From positions 62,001-126,000 of the forward strand of contig NC_014841.1 in the NCBI RefSeq assembly GCF_000175935.2: DNA of 64,000 nucleotides. The letters run 5' to 3'. Shown piece by piece: positions 33,607 to 43,472 of the stretch (within the stretch, counting starts at the first letter, position 1; each line of letters begins with the position of its first letter). The DNA is from Pantoea sp. At-9b. Lineage in GTDB: Bacteria; Pseudomonadota; Gammaproteobacteria; Enterobacterales; Enterobacteriaceae. The notes beneath the pieces are model-generated. The model had not been told where the DNA came from. It saw only the letters and a list, made by a program, of their open reading frames with translations, and did not search any database. Made by a program: the position numbers and the translations under genes.

Positions 33607-34878
33607 TCAGAGAATGGAGAACGGATATTCAACAAATACGCGCACTTCATTACCGCCGACATTATAATCAGCGGCGTCAGAGGAGACGCGCAGTGAGGAG
33701 AATCGCAGCTTCACTTTCAGGTCTTTAGCGGCACCAGCAGGCACCTTATATTGCACCTGATTAAAGAATTCATGTTCGTGCCCATTATCGGTTGCCGAGG
33801 TTTTGATATTGTCGCCACGTACATACGCAACGTCATAGCTCAGGCCGTTAATGCCGACTCCGCTCAGATCAATCGAGTAAGCAACCTGCCACGAGCGTTC
33901 GTCTTCACCGTTAAAGTCAGACCAGTAAGAGTTCGCCAGCCAAATGGTGCTGCCACCATCACCGACGCCACCCTGGTTGCGATAACCACCGTAATGATAA
34001 CCGGTGCTGCCACTGCTTTGTTGATAAGCCACCTTGAAGGTATGAATATCAAAGGTATAGCTTGCCGCCAGGCTCCAGATCGTGTTGCTGCGGCCGGTAT
34101 CGAGTTGATTGGCGTATTCCTGGTTCAGGCGCGAATTATAGCCATTGAAGTCAAGGCCAAAGGATTGATTGCCTGCCAGCGGCGTTTTGTAATTCAGTCC
34201 AAGGTATTGTTTGTTAATCACGTCTTCAACATTGGAAGCGTAGAAGGCCGCGCTCAATTGATCGGTAAACTGATAACTCGCACCGGCAAAACTCAGTGAT
34301 TTCAGGCCGGTATCATGGCTATCGTCACTTTTCTGTTGTTCATCGGTAAAGTAACCGGCAGACACGTTTAATCCGGCGACTTCCTGCGAGTTCAGCATAA
34401 AACCGGTATAGGTTTCAGCCAGCAGACGCGAATCATCCGCCGTCAGGATCGGCAGTGTCGGGCGTTGAGTACCGTAGCTAAGTACGGTATTGGAAAAACG
34501 CATTTTAGCGGTCGCGCCAAATTTCGCCAGGTCAGATTTGGCTTTGCCATCGTTATCCTGAGCGAAGAAGTCGATGCCACCCGCACCACTGCGACCACGG
34601 CCACCATCCAGTCTGACCGCATACTGTGCGAGACCATCAACGCCAAAACCTACCGGCCCCTGAGTAAACCCGGAAGAAAAGTTGGCGATGATGCCCTGGC
34701 CCCACTCACGGCGGGTACGCACATCATCATCTTTGTAATCCCTGTTGATATACGCATTGCGTAAAAGTACATCAAGGTGACTGTCCTCAAGAAATCCGTT
34801 TGATTCCTGGGCCGCAGCGGCCGTTCCAGAGAGTCCAATTAATGATGCCACCAGTGAAAGTTTGAAGATCTTTTTCAC
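33607..34878 (-). CDS. OprD-family outer-membrane porin
   Basis: A 423-residue porin precursor. The signal peptide is MKKIFKLSLVASLIGLSGTAAAA. Alternating beta-strand segments follow, with OprD landmarks LLRNAYINRDYKD, REWGQGIIANFSSGFTQG, LAKFGATAKMRFSNTVLSYGTQRP and the C-terminal strand EVRVFVEYPFSIL. OprD porins admit amino acids, aromatic acids or sugar acids. Neighbours do not show which, though the region is rich in aromatic and acid-sugar genes. It has its own terminator, so it is probably a single-gene unit. Confidence 0.88.
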   Translation of the reverse strand: MKKIFKLSLVASLIGLSGTAAAAQESNGFLEDSHLDVLLRNAYINRDYKDDDVRTRREWGQGIIANFSSGFTQGPVGFGVDGLAQYAVRLDGGRGRSGAGGIDFFAQDNDGKAKSDLAKFGATAKMRFSNTVLSYGTQRPTLPILTADDSRLLAETYTGFMLNSQEVAGLNVSAGYFTDEQQKSDDSHDTGLKSLSFAGASYQFTDQLSAAFYASNVEDVINKQYLGLNYKTPLAGNQSFGLDFNGYNSRLNQEYANQLDTGRSNTIWSLAASYTFDIHTFKVAYQQSSGSTGYHYGGYRNQGGVGDGGSTIWLANSYWSDFNGEDERSWQVAYSIDLSGVGINGLSYDVAYVRGDNIKTSATDNGHEHEFFNQVQYKVPAGAAKDLKVKLRFSSLRVSSDAADYNVGGNEVRVFVEYPFSIL

Positions 34879-35044
34879 GTTATGTCTGCCTTATAAATTC
34901 GATATTATTTTGTTAATGCTAAAAGTGCGCGCGGGATATTAACATTTTATGCTTACAGAAAATGGGCTGTTTTTTATCGATTTATGCGGTTTTATTACGG
35001 GCTGATAATGACGGGAGGTGAGGATATTATTCGCGGGGTGAAGT

Positions 35045-35075
35045 CGCCTGTTGGTGAATATAAATCAAACAGGCG
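35045..35075. repeat. CGCCTGTT/AACAGGCG inverted repeat
   Basis: Two perfect 8-bp arms are separated by 15 bases in the 224-base gap between the oxidoreductase stop and the porin start. It may be a weak hairpin terminator for the oxidoreductase or an operator. No T-run follows. Confidence 0.3.
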
Positions 35076-35102
35076 TGGCTACCGGGAATAATTATTGTAT
35101 TG

Positions 35103-35750
35103 TCAGTTGCGGTCAAACTTGGCCAATACATCTGAGGGAAGGACCACCAGACCGTTTGCAGTTGGGACGGTGCTAACCAGCGCTTGCGCCACGGCGCGTG
35201 CCGACACCGGACGGTAAGCGCCGGGCAAGACGGGGGCGAGGAGCCGGGCAATTGGGCTGGCAATTATTTCTCCCATACGCCGTTGTTGTTGCAGGTGTTC
35301 CCGTGAACCGAGCAGCAGGGAAGGTTGGGCAATCACCAGCGCGTCGAGGTCCATCGCTTTGAGCGCATCCTCCAGTTCTCCTTTCACCCGGTTATAGAAA
35401 ACGCCGGATGTGGCATTGGCGGCGGCAGCGCTGACCAATCCCACCCGCCGCGCCCCGGCTGCGTGAGCAACCGCCAGATTGGCCGAGAAATCGACCGCAC
35501 GAAACGCGGCCTGGCTGCCTGCTACCTTGATGGTGGTGCCGAGTGCCAGATAGACCTCATCCGTCGCGGGCAACGCGGGCAGACGGCTAAAATCCACCGT
35601 GTGGACCTGAAGTTTAGGATGGTGGATCGCTAACGGTCGACGGCTCAGCGCATGCACGGCCGAGACAGTCTGATCAGCCAGTAGGGCCTCAAGCATCAGC
35701 CCCCCCACCAGACCGGTGGCTCCGGCCAGCAATACGGTTCTTGTGGACAT
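35103..35750 (-). CDS. NAD(P)-binding atypical short-chain dehydrogenase (HTATIP2/NmrA-like)
   Basis: A 215-residue Rossmann-fold protein. The cofactor motif is LLAGATGLVGGLMLEALL at residues 7-24. VYLALGTTIKVAGSQAAFRAVDF, GLVSAAAAN and YNRVKGELEDAL supply the YxxxK-type core. It resembles bacterial CC3/TIP30-like atypical SDRs, whose substrates are mostly unknown. It follows the minus-strand MFS gene by 60 bases, so the two may be co-transcribed. Confidence 0.82.
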   Translation of the reverse strand: MSTRTVLLAGATGLVGGLMLEALLADQTVSAVHALSRRPLAIHHPKLQVHTVDFSRLPALPATDEVYLALGTTIKVAGSQAAFRAVDFSANLAVAHAAGARRVGLVSAAAANATSGVFYNRVKGELEDALKAMDLDALVIAQPSLLLGSREHLQQQRRMGEIIASPIARLLAPVLPGAYRPVSARAVAQALVSTVPTANGLVVLPSDVLAKFDRN

Positions 35751-35809
35751 CTTGTATTTCTCCTTTAGCCGCCTGGCTGTTGTTCAACCACACCCTTTAT
35801 CGTACCGCT

Positions 35810-37165
35810 TTATGCTGGCAAACGCGCTCTGCTGATCACCCACCAAATAACGGACATTAGCATCGCCGTCGCGGCAATCAATTTCAGACCGCTAATCAGG
35901 TTCGCATCACCGGTGTAACTGATCATCAGACCGAATACCGCCACCCCCATCACACCGCCCATCTGCCGTGCGCAGGAGAACAGTGCCGAGGCCGATCCGG
36001 CTTCCTGATGTGTCGCCTGCGAAAAGATCAGGTTTGCCACCCCGGGCATTGCCAGGGAGGTTCCGGCACCCAACAACATCATCGGAATAAACAACGCCCA
36101 GGTACTCCAGTCCGGTTTAATCAGTAGCAACAGCGCGAACCCGGTAAGGCTCACCAGACTGCCCAGACATGACAGCCAGCGCAGGCGAAAACGTCTGCCC
36201 AGCTTGCTGCTGCTGTAATTCACCACGGCGGTAAACAGCATCATTGGCAGGAAGGCCAGACCGGTCTGTAATGCGCTGAGCTTAAGCTCACTCTGGAAAA
36301 AAATGCTGAAAATGAACACGGCACCGTAAAAAACCATATTGCAAAGAAAGCCGATGATCACACTGCTGACGATCAATCGATTTTGCAGCACGGATGGCAT
36401 CACAACCGGATCGGCTGATTTTTTCTCACTCAGAATAAACCACACCAGTGCCGCCAGCCCGACCAACAACGTGGATAACGTCGTCCGGCTTCCCCAGCCA
36501 AAATGCGCAGATTCTGTCAGGGCGAAGGTGAGCAGCCCGAGGGCGAGAACAATCAAAACCTGGCTGGCGATGTTTATTTTCCGCTGAAAACGCGGGCTGA
36601 TCGGCGCAAAGCGTAACGTGAAAAATACGCTCAGCAGGCCCACAGGCACGTTGATCAGGAAAATGCTTTTCCATCCCAGCCACTTAATCAGCACGCCACC
36701 GACGACCGGGCCTGCCGCCAGCGCGAAACTACCACATGCTGCCCACATGGCAATGGCCCCGGCGCGCGCGTGGTGGTCGGAAAAATATTGCCGCAATAGC
36801 GTCAGTGAGCTGGGGACCAGCAGCGCCGCGCCGACGCCCTGAATGCCGCGTGCGGTGTCGAGCCAATATATCGTCGGTGCAAAAGCGCAACTGAGCGAAG
36901 CCCCAATGAAAATCAAAATCCCACAGACGAAAACGTTTCTGACCCCAAAGCGATCGCCAAGGGTGCCGGCACCCAACAGCAACGAGGCAAACAGCAGGGA
37001 GTAGGTATTCATCACCCATTCGAGATCGGCGATTCCCGCCTGAAAATGCTGCCGCAGGACTTCCAGGCCCACGTTAACAATACTGACATCCAACTGAACC
37101 AGAACAAAACCCAGACATACGGCGGCGGTGAACAGCCGGTCCCGGCCCGTTTTATGTATTTGCAT
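35810..37165 (-). CDS. MFS drug-efflux transporter, DHA2/EmrB-QacA type
   Basis: A 451-residue multi-helix exporter. It has LVQLDVSIVNVGLEVLRQHF (TM1 with the D1 motif), LGDRFGVRNVFVCG (motif A) and QGVGAALLVPSSLTLLRQYF (motif C region), typical of 14-helix DHA2 pumps. ATG 37165 is chosen because GGAA lies 6 bases before it; a GTG frame begins at 37204. It is adjacent to, and on the same strand as, the AraC-type regulator gene, which starts the cluster from 38297. Substrate unknown. Confidence 0.85.
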   Translation of the reverse strand: MQIHKTGRDRLFTAAVCLGFVLVQLDVSIVNVGLEVLRQHFQAGIADLEWVMNTYSLLFASLLLGAGTLGDRFGVRNVFVCGILIFIGASLSCAFAPTIYWLDTARGIQGVGAALLVPSSLTLLRQYFSDHHARAGAIAMWAACGSFALAAGPVVGGVLIKWLGWKSIFLINVPVGLLSVFFTLRFAPISPRFQRKINIASQVLIVLALGLLTFALTESAHFGWGSRTTLSTLLVGLAALVWFILSEKKSADPVVMPSVLQNRLIVSSVIIGFLCNMVFYGAVFIFSIFFQSELKLSALQTGLAFLPMMLFTAVVNYSSSKLGRRFRLRWLSCLGSLVSLTGFALLLLIKPDWSTWALFIPMMLLGAGTSLAMPGVANLIFSQATHQEAGSASALFSCARQMGGVMGVAVFGLMISYTGDANLISGLKLIAATAMLMSVIWWVISRARLPA

Positions 37166-37328
37166 GATAATTCCACAGATAAGCCGACCAAAGCGTTTGG
37201 TCACTGAAGCGATGATGGAGGCAGAGAAAACATCAGCTGAACCAGACAGCCCAGCGTCGGGGAAGGATATTACGCTGCGCTGATGGGATTTTTAATAATC
37301 AAAAATCCACATTTGCTTTGTGAAAGTC

Positions 37329-38297
37329 TCATTTTGCGGCTTCAGGTGCGGAAAGTTTATCCCTGAAGGCTGAAAGTCGCTGCAACGGCCCATCCCGCCA
37401 TGCCGCCCGATGGGCGGAAGGTGCTACGCCATAAACCCGCCGAAAGACGGTGCTGAAGGTACTTTCGGAGGCATACCCCAGACGATATGCCAGATGCTTG
37501 ATCGGTTCGGTGCTGAGCCGGAGGGCTTTGCTGGCGAGCTGCATTCGCCAGTGGGTGAGGTAATTCAGTGGCGACGTGCCGGTGGTTGCACTGAAGCAGC
37601 GAGCAAACCCGGCGCGCGACAGGCCCGCAATAGCGGCCAGCTCCATCAATTGCCAGCTTTTTGCCGGTTCAGCATGGATCGCGGTGACGGCTCGCATAAT
37701 GCGTGCATCACGCAAGGCTCCCATCCAGCCATGCAATTGCGCTGCCTCAGAAAGTACCCAACTGCGGAACCCTTCAATCATCACCAGATGCATCAGGTGA
37801 TTGCCTGCCAATGCCGAACCGGGGCGGTTAGACAGGCTTTCATCGTGCAGTCTGCTCATTAGCCAACTGAGCGTGGAGGAGGATTCCGAGTCTGAGTGCA
37901 GCGGAATGACCACCGGCAGCACATTAAGCAGTTGTTCCGCAGAGATCGGGTCGATCTCCATTTTTCCTGCCAGCAACAGGCTGTCTTCACCACCGTAATC
38001 AGCCAGGCCATTTTTTCTGATGTAAGGCACGCTTTCGGCGGCGACGGGAGACAGCGCCGGGTCTGACGCCATGATAAAGGGTGCCGAGCGCGTGATAATG
38101 ACCCCATCTCCAGGCAACAGCGCCCGCCAGTTGTCGTCCGCTTCCAGGCGGAACCAGATTTTTCCTTTGCGCACCGCCATAAACTTCATGCCGGAGAAAC
38201 CCGGATAGCGCATCGACCAGCTTGTCCCGGTGGTCTGCCCGGTGGTGACATAACTTTGTGCTGACAGGAGCTGAAGCACATCAGATAACAGGTCCAT
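37329..38297 (-). CDS. AraC-family transcriptional regulator with cupin-type sensor
   Basis: A 322-residue regulator. The N-terminal AraC_binding/cupin_6 domain contains SGMKFMAVRKGKIWFRLE and LLPGDGVIITRSAPF. The C-terminal double helix-turn-helix has LMELAAIAGLSRAGFARCFSATTGTSPLNYLTHWRM and LAYRLGYASESTFSTVFRRVYGVAPS. It is flanked by two drug-type MFS genes, one on the same strand and one divergent 201 bases away, and likely controls one or both. Confidence 0.88.
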   Translation of the reverse strand: MDLLSDVLQLLSAQSYVTTGQTTGTSWSMRYPGFSGMKFMAVRKGKIWFRLEADDNWRALLPGDGVIITRSAPFIMASDPALSPVAAESVPYIRKNGLADYGGEDSLLLAGKMEIDPISAEQLLNVLPVVIPLHSDSESSSTLSWLMSRLHDESLSNRPGSALAGNHLMHLVMIEGFRSWVLSEAAQLHGWMGALRDARIMRAVTAIHAEPAKSWQLMELAAIAGLSRAGFARCFSATTGTSPLNYLTHWRMQLASKALRLSTEPIKHLAYRLGYASESTFSTVFRRVYGVAPSAHRAAWRDGPLQRLSAFRDKLSAPEAAK

Positions 38298-38498
38298 GAG
38301 ATTCTCACAAAATAATATGGCCTATAAGATGCTTAAAAGACTACCTGGCGGCGATGACATCAGCAAGCGCTTTGCCATTGATGATTTTATTTCATAACAC
38401 CATTAGTGTTTAACGGGTTAATGCTGGGATGGATTTTTGCTAAAAAAGCCGTTGGTCGATGACCCAACAACTCACCGTAGCGATCTGAAGGAGAAAGC

Positions 38499-39689
38499 GT
38501 GAAGCCATTGGCACCCTCTGGGGGCATGTCCCCAGGCCTGACGTTGTTGTTCTCTGTTGCCGGAGGGATGGCGGTAGCTAACCTGTATTGGGTACAGCCG
38601 TTATTGCATGACATTGGTCGTGCCTTTCACATCTTGCCGGGCCACGCCGGTTGGTTGGTGACACTGACCCAGATTGGTTATGCAATGGGTGTGTTGTTGA
38701 TTGTCCCCCTTGGTGATAGCCAGGACCGTCGCCGTTTAATTCCGGGGATGATGGCGATTTCAGCCCTGGCGTTGGTGGTCAGTGCTTTTGCGCCGACCTT
38801 TGGATTCCTGCTTGCCGGGTTGTTTTTGGTTGGCCTTACCACGGTGACGGGGCAGCTACTGATTCCGCTGGCGGGTGATCTGGCGGCAGAAAACCAGCGC
38901 GGCCGGATTGTCGGCACGGTGGTTTCCGGGGGCCTGACCGGCATCCTTGCTTCTCGTACCGTCAGCGGTTTGGTGGCAGATGCATTCGGCTGGCGGGCTA
39001 TTTATCTCTTCGCTGCGTTGATGACGCTGCTTCTGGCGGTGATCTTATGGCGTGCTCTGCCAGCTGACCGGCCACGTCAGGCCAGCTCATACCTGCAACT
39101 GCTGGCTTCGGTGGTTACGGTGGTGCGCCAGCATCCCAGGGTGCAGGTTACGCTGCTGCTGGGCGCTCTCAGCTTTTCCGTTTTTACCCTGTTCTGGACC
39201 GGGATGACGTTCCTGCTCAGCTCGCCACCCTTTGGGTTTAGCGCCAGCCAGATTGGTCTGGTCGGTCTTGTTGGTTTGGCAGGGGCGCTGGCAGCAAGGC
39301 GTGCCGGTCGTTTGCATGATCGTGGCTGGTCGGTCGGCGCGACCGGGGCTGCGTTGCTGCTGGTGATGGTTTCACTCATCATTGCCCAGGCCGGTGCAAC
39401 TTCTCTCATCGCGATACTGGCGGCGGTATTATTGCTGGATGTAGCGATACAGGCGATCAACGTACTGAATCAAACCCGGTTGTTCGCGGTGGACGCGCAG
39501 GCCCGCAGTCGTCTGAATACGGCGTTTGTGGTCAGCAATTTTATCGGTGGAGCAATCGGCTCTGCGTTTGCCGGTTCGCTGTGGCAACGTGGTGGTTGGT
39601 CAGGCATCACCGTGGGGGAGATGGTATTGACCGCCTGCGCCTTGCTGATATGGCTGACGCAGCGCAAGCGGCTCAGGATATTAAAATAG
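38499..39689 (+). CDS. MFS transporter, DHA1 family (YgaY/arabinose-efflux-like)
   Basis: A 396-residue, roughly 12-helix exporter. It has the A-motif region IVPLGDSQDRRRLIPG, AVANLYWVQPLLHDIGRAF at TM1 and a second motif ARRAGRLHDRGWS. It begins with GTG at 38499 after AAGGAG. It is divergent from the AraC gene. The family exports small molecules including sugars and drugs; substrate not evident. Confidence 0.85.
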   Translation: MKPLAPSGGMSPGLTLLFSVAGGMAVANLYWVQPLLHDIGRAFHILPGHAGWLVTLTQIGYAMGVLLIVPLGDSQDRRRLIPGMMAISALALVVSAFAPTFGFLLAGLFLVGLTTVTGQLLIPLAGDLAAENQRGRIVGTVVSGGLTGILASRTVSGLVADAFGWRAIYLFAALMTLLLAVILWRALPADRPRQASSYLQLLASVVTVVRQHPRVQVTLLLGALSFSVFTLFWTGMTFLLSSPPFGFSASQIGLVGLVGLAGALAARRAGRLHDRGWSVGATGAALLLVMVSLIIAQAGATSLIAILAAVLLLDVAIQAINVLNQTRLFAVDAQARSRLNTAFVVSNFIGGAIGSAFAGSLWQRGGWSGITVGEMVLTACALLIWLTQRKRLRILK

Positions 39690-39702
39690 CGCAGTAACTC
39701 AC

Positions 39703-41172
39703 TTATTCAACGTCTTCACTACTCATCTCAGGCAACCATAGAGGTGGCGGGAAACCGGTACGCAAGGGATAAGGCTGTTGCCGGGCCAGTGCCATCTGCT
39801 GCGAAACAAGATGTGTCACCTCACGCAGTGATTTATAACAGTCGCGGGTGCGTGTCTTAAAACGCGTTTGTATGGTCGCCATATCGGCATCATTTGCCCA
39901 TTCATGCATCAAGGGGTCCGCCCGAGGTGCGGTTTGCTGGTTGGCGGTGAGGCGGCTGCTCTCGACAGTCAAAGGGTAGAGCGATTGACCAAAATCACCG
40001 GGTGAGCCGGTGCCGAGCAGACAATGACGGATCACCCATGTCGTCATCAATTGTGCCTCTTTGGGGCTAAACGCCTCATTAGGGTAACTATGTAGTTCAT
40101 CACAGCTATTGTGGATACGATAATGTGCGTGTGCCATGTCATTACACAGGATGGCTGCCACGCGCGGTGGCACGCTATCGATGCGGTTGAGTTGCAGCAC
40201 CGAACAGGCGTGTTGCCACTTATCGGCTGAGGCTTTCTCGATTGCCGGGGTGTGGAGTGGGGGTAATTTCAGCTGCTCTGCCACTTGTCCCTGCACCACA
40301 TCGCCAAGCCATTTTCCGATCTCCTCATTTTGCCCCAGCAAAATCATGTTTTTCAGCTGCATCAGGTCAAGGTCAATAATCAACCGTTGTTCCGCACGGC
40401 GGATCTCGGTATGAATCAGGCTTTGTCTTTTTGTGCTATTTTCCGCATTCCTGCCTCCACGATTATCCGTAGCCAGGTTTGCTGAGTCGGAAGGTACAAA
40501 AAAATTGTGCAGATTTTGCATATCTTCTGCCATATACGCATCGACAACAGCAATCACATCCGGTTTCGGCAGTGTTGAACCTTCAAACCATTTTAGTAAT
40601 GCAGAGAAGGTGGGCGTTTCTTTATCTCTATTTAAATGAAAAATAGTCTCTTTAGCATAAATTTCGCGCAGTGTTCGCTCGACCAAAGCATCGCAGATGA
40701 CCTCAGCGGCTGGGTTATTCAGCATATGCTGGCAAAGATGAATAAACTGGGTCAACGCGATGTAAATCGCATAATGCGGGTAGGCAAAAGGTTGATCAAG
40801 TCGGGCGAAAGCGACCTGCTTACGTTCCAGATCATTTTTCAGCGCGTGGTAAATGTTGGCTTCGATTTTCCCCTCTTCCAGATGTTCTCTTAATTGCTCC
40901 ATCATGGTCAGGAAGCTACAGCCATCGTCCAGTAGTCGCAGGGCATAAGGCGTTACAGCATCATACAGACTGTTCCTCAGGGTGCTGATAACCTCCATAC
41001 GCGCATGAAAATGCATCCCTTTATCGCTTTGGTATTGCCGTCGTCCATAAAGGGCGATGAGCAAAATTTGCTCCCACGCCATTAACCGGGTCAGGTTGAT
41101 TCTTCTGATAAGCTTCGGGCGTTTTATCCCCAGTGCGCTGAGAAATTGTTGATTACGTTGTTGGTCGTCCAT
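39703..41172 (-). CDS. Hypothetical protein, 489 aa
   Basis: I do not recognise this protein. It is soluble, alpha-helical in look, rich in Leu, Gln, His and Arg, with no signal peptide and no membrane segment. Patterns include LMAWEQILLIALYGRRQYQSD, HARMEVISTLRNSLYDA, YIALTQFIHLCQHML and TEIRRAEQRLIIDLDLMQLKN. It is convergent with the MFS gene (13-base gap) and divergent from the 105-aa gene. Base composition dips towards AT in the middle third, which suggests later acquisition, though not strongly. Function, partners and localisation are unknown. Confidence 0.72.
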   Translation of the reverse strand: MDDQQRNQQFLSALGIKRPKLIRRINLTRLMAWEQILLIALYGRRQYQSDKGMHFHARMEVISTLRNSLYDAVTPYALRLLDDGCSFLTMMEQLREHLEEGKIEANIYHALKNDLERKQVAFARLDQPFAYPHYAIYIALTQFIHLCQHMLNNPAAEVICDALVERTLREIYAKETIFHLNRDKETPTFSALLKWFEGSTLPKPDVIAVVDAYMAEDMQNLHNFFVPSDSANLATDNRGGRNAENSTKRQSLIHTEIRRAEQRLIIDLDLMQLKNMILLGQNEEIGKWLGDVVQGQVAEQLKLPPLHTPAIEKASADKWQHACSVLQLNRIDSVPPRVAAILCNDMAHAHYRIHNSCDELHSYPNEAFSPKEAQLMTTWVIRHCLLGTGSPGDFGQSLYPLTVESSRLTANQQTAPRADPLMHEWANDADMATIQTRFKTRTRDCYKSLREVTHLVSQQMALARQQPYPLRTGFPPPLWLPEMSSEDVE

Positions 41173-41363
41173 TTGTATATCTCAGTAAGCTATTATGGAT
41201 ACGAAAATTTATATATGGCTAATTTTGCATATCTTTATTGGTTTTTCATTACCAAATTGTAGCGATAATCGTATCTTTACCGTCTTGCGCCTTCAGGTTA
41301 GGGTTAGCCGGTCGCCACGTCCTTTTCGTGGCATCCCAAAGACTCTAAAAAGTGAGGTGTGCA

Positions 41364-41681
41364 ATGGATAAATCGACTTCTGGCACCGGCGGCCTGCTGG
41401 GGAGACTCAATCTCATCAACGATTTGTGTGACGAATACACAGAAGCCACCGCCTGTGAACTGACGGAGAAAGCCATTAAGCGGCGTTTTCCGCAGGCGCA
41501 GGTTACCCCTCAGGATGTCGGCACGACGCTCCGGGTAACCCGCTATTTGAGCGGCGGTGATGTTGATATTGCTGGTGAGGTACAGCGCGGTGAACAACGT
41601 GCCAATGAGATGGTGCAGGCATTATTTGGCGAGAAGGGGGTCACCGCAGCCGCGCAGCCGCAACCGGAGCAAGAAAGTTAA
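41364..41681 (+). CDS. Hypothetical protein, 105 aa
   Basis: I do not recognise it. The sequence begins MDKSTSGTGGLLGRLN and includes LTEKAIKRRFPQAQVTPQDVGTTLRVTRYLSGGDVDI, quoted here in part as a short conserved-looking helix and strand. It ends in a Gln/Pro/Ala tail and has no signal peptide. ATG 41364 follows GAGG. It is divergent from the 489-aa unknown gene (191-base gap with AT-rich promoter-like sequence) and convergent with the chloride-channel gene. Confidence 0.6.
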   Translation: MDKSTSGTGGLLGRLNLINDLCDEYTEATACELTEKAIKRRFPQAQVTPQDVGTTLRVTRYLSGGDVDIAGEVQRGEQRANEMVQALFGEKGVTAAAQPQPEQES

Positions 41682-41702
41682 GAGATTACATGCTAACCGG
41701 AC

Positions 41703-41730
41703 CCGGAACGCTGTAGGCTCAGCGTTCCGG
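41703..41730. terminator. 11-bp hairpin between convergent genes
   Basis: CCGGAACGCTG and CAGCGTTCCGG are perfectly complementary around a 6-base loop. It sits between the stop of the 105-aa gene and the stop of the ClC gene. Neither strand has a long T-run. Confidence 0.6.
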
Positions 41731-41744
41731 CTTACGCCATGTTA

Positions 41745-43001
41745 TTAACGCTGCGTTTTCTCCAGCACCCGGCAGGTGATCACCGCGCCTGCGGCGCACA
41801 GCAGGGCAGGAACAAAATAGTCATGGTTCATATGGGTAAACTCCATTACCAGCGTCACGGCGGTCAGTGGCATTTGCATCGAGGCGGCGAGAAATGCTGC
41901 GCCTCCGACCAGCGCAAAGCTGCCAGTGTCTCCACCAGGGAAAAACGGCTGCCAGATCGCGCAAAGTAGCAGGCTTAGCAGTCCGCCGACCGTCAGTCCT
42001 GGCGTCAGTAGCCCACCTTCAGCACCACCGCGCAGCACCGCCAGAATCACCACCATTTTCAAACCTAACAGCAACGCCGCATGGTGAAAATTGATGCTGT
42101 CGTTCAGCGCCAACTGCATCGGTCCTTTACCGTTACCCGGCAGCTCCGGGAACCAGAGGCTGAGAACGGCAAGTAAGGTGAATGCCAGCAAACAAAACAC
42201 TGGCATCTGCCAGTTTTCTTTCACCCCGGCGCGTGCGGCACCGGTGGTTTTGCGAAACAACCACGCACCGCAACCCAGTAATGGGCCAGCCACAATGGCC
42301 CACGCCAGGAAGTTGTGCGCAAGAGGGCCAGAGGTAAAGTGATATTGTGATTCATTACCCAGCCCGAGCGTCGCGGTCCAGGCGGCGATAGCCGAGGTAA
42401 TGATCGCGGCCAGCGCTTTTTCCCAACTGAACGACAGCAACAACACTTCCAGGGTGAACAGCGCACCGGCCAGCGGCACGTTATAGACGGCAGCCAGACC
42501 GGCTCCGGCACCACAGGCAATCAGAATCCGGGCCTCATCGGTCTCAAGCCCGATACGGCGTGCCATAAAACCGCCCGCCAGCGCACCCATTTCCCGTGGG
42601 GCGACTTCACGCCCCAGCGGCGATCCCAGCGCAACGGTCACGATTTGCAGCAGGGCATGCAGGGTGGTGGTGCCAGGCGGCATCGGTGTGGCGTGAGACG
42701 AAACGGCGGCTTTGATGGAAACCCGCTTGCGCCCATAACGTCCCAGTAACCACCAACCCCCACCTGCTACCAGACCGCCGGTTACAATCGCGGCCATCCG
42801 CCGCAGTCGATCAGAGTCCGTCACCCCCTGTAAAAAGGATTCCGGACTGATAATGCGGTCCATGCTGTAACCAAACGCGAGATGCTGGATGCTGTGCAAA
42901 ATCATGGCGAGCAACATCCCCGCCACACCCGCGAGAAATCCGGTCATTACCACCGCAATCAGACGAAGCAGCGCATGTTTTGCGCCAACAGGAGGAGTCA
43001 T
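41745..43001 (-). CDS. ClC-type chloride channel/transporter
   Basis: A 418-residue polytopic membrane protein of the voltage-gated chloride-channel family. The ion-path motif appears as GSPLGREVAPREMGA (GREVAP in place of GREGP), AGAGLAAVYNVPLAGALFTLE follows, and GGLLTPGLTVGG is the third filter motif. It has the family's internal inverted repeats. ATG 43001 is used, since the upstream TTG has no better site. The substituted filter residues leave ion selectivity uncertain; fluoride or chloride are both possible. Confidence 0.85.
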   Translation of the reverse strand: MTPPVGAKHALLRLIAVVMTGFLAGVAGMLLAMILHSIQHLAFGYSMDRIISPESFLQGVTDSDRLRRMAAIVTGGLVAGGGWWLLGRYGRKRVSIKAAVSSHATPMPPGTTTLHALLQIVTVALGSPLGREVAPREMGALAGGFMARRIGLETDEARILIACGAGAGLAAVYNVPLAGALFTLEVLLLSFSWEKALAAIITSAIAAWTATLGLGNESQYHFTSGPLAHNFLAWAIVAGPLLGCGAWLFRKTTGAARAGVKENWQMPVFCLLAFTLLAVLSLWFPELPGNGKGPMQLALNDSINFHHAALLLGLKMVVILAVLRGGAEGGLLTPGLTVGGLLSLLLCAIWQPFFPGGDTGSFALVGGAAFLAASMQMPLTAVTLVMEFTHMNHDYFVPALLCAAGAVITCRVLEKTQR

Positions 43002-43114
43002 TACCAAGCGTCCTTGAAGAAATGAAGACGCAAAGATAACAGGAACTTAGTAAACATTCAGTCTATCAGGACCAATCTGATATGCCTGAATGTGGCATGA
43101 AAAAGAGGTGATGT

Positions 43115-43330
43115 TCAGGGATCGAGGGATTCAGGGATACTGATTTTCTTAAGTTTTATCATAAATCGATTGCCCTCTTTTTTGATTTTGGCACCCCGTT
43201 CACACCAGTAATCAGAGAGGGCAAAGAAGTCATCGCTGCTGATATCAAAATCGATGATGACTTCCTTATGTTCACCGCTTAGTAGCTTGTCGTTGACGTC
43301 ATGAATTGAGGTGGCTGTTACGCTTTTCAT
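43115..43330 (-). CDS. Small hypothetical protein, 71 aa
   Basis: Not recognised. The protein reads MKSVTATSIHDVNDKLLSGEH at the start, then an acidic stretch VIIDFDISSDDFFALSDYW and a basic end NRFMIKLKKISIPES. It has no signal or membrane segment. GGGGA lies 6 bases before the ATG, supporting translation. It stands alone between the ClC gene and a cupin gene on the same strand. Confidence 0.5.
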   Translation of the reverse strand: MKSVTATSIHDVNDKLLSGEHKEVIIDFDISSDDFFALSDYWCERGAKIKKEGNRFMIKLKKISIPESLDP

Positions 43331-43472
43331 TTCATTCCCCGGATTAAGAAATCGGCTTTTAACCCTGCTTTTTTAGCACAGTTTTTTGGCTACTTCGGAA
43401 AATTCGGAGTAAACCACGCGAAATGTTAAGCCAGCCCGTGCTCATCCTGATGTTAGCTGCTTCGCGTTACGG

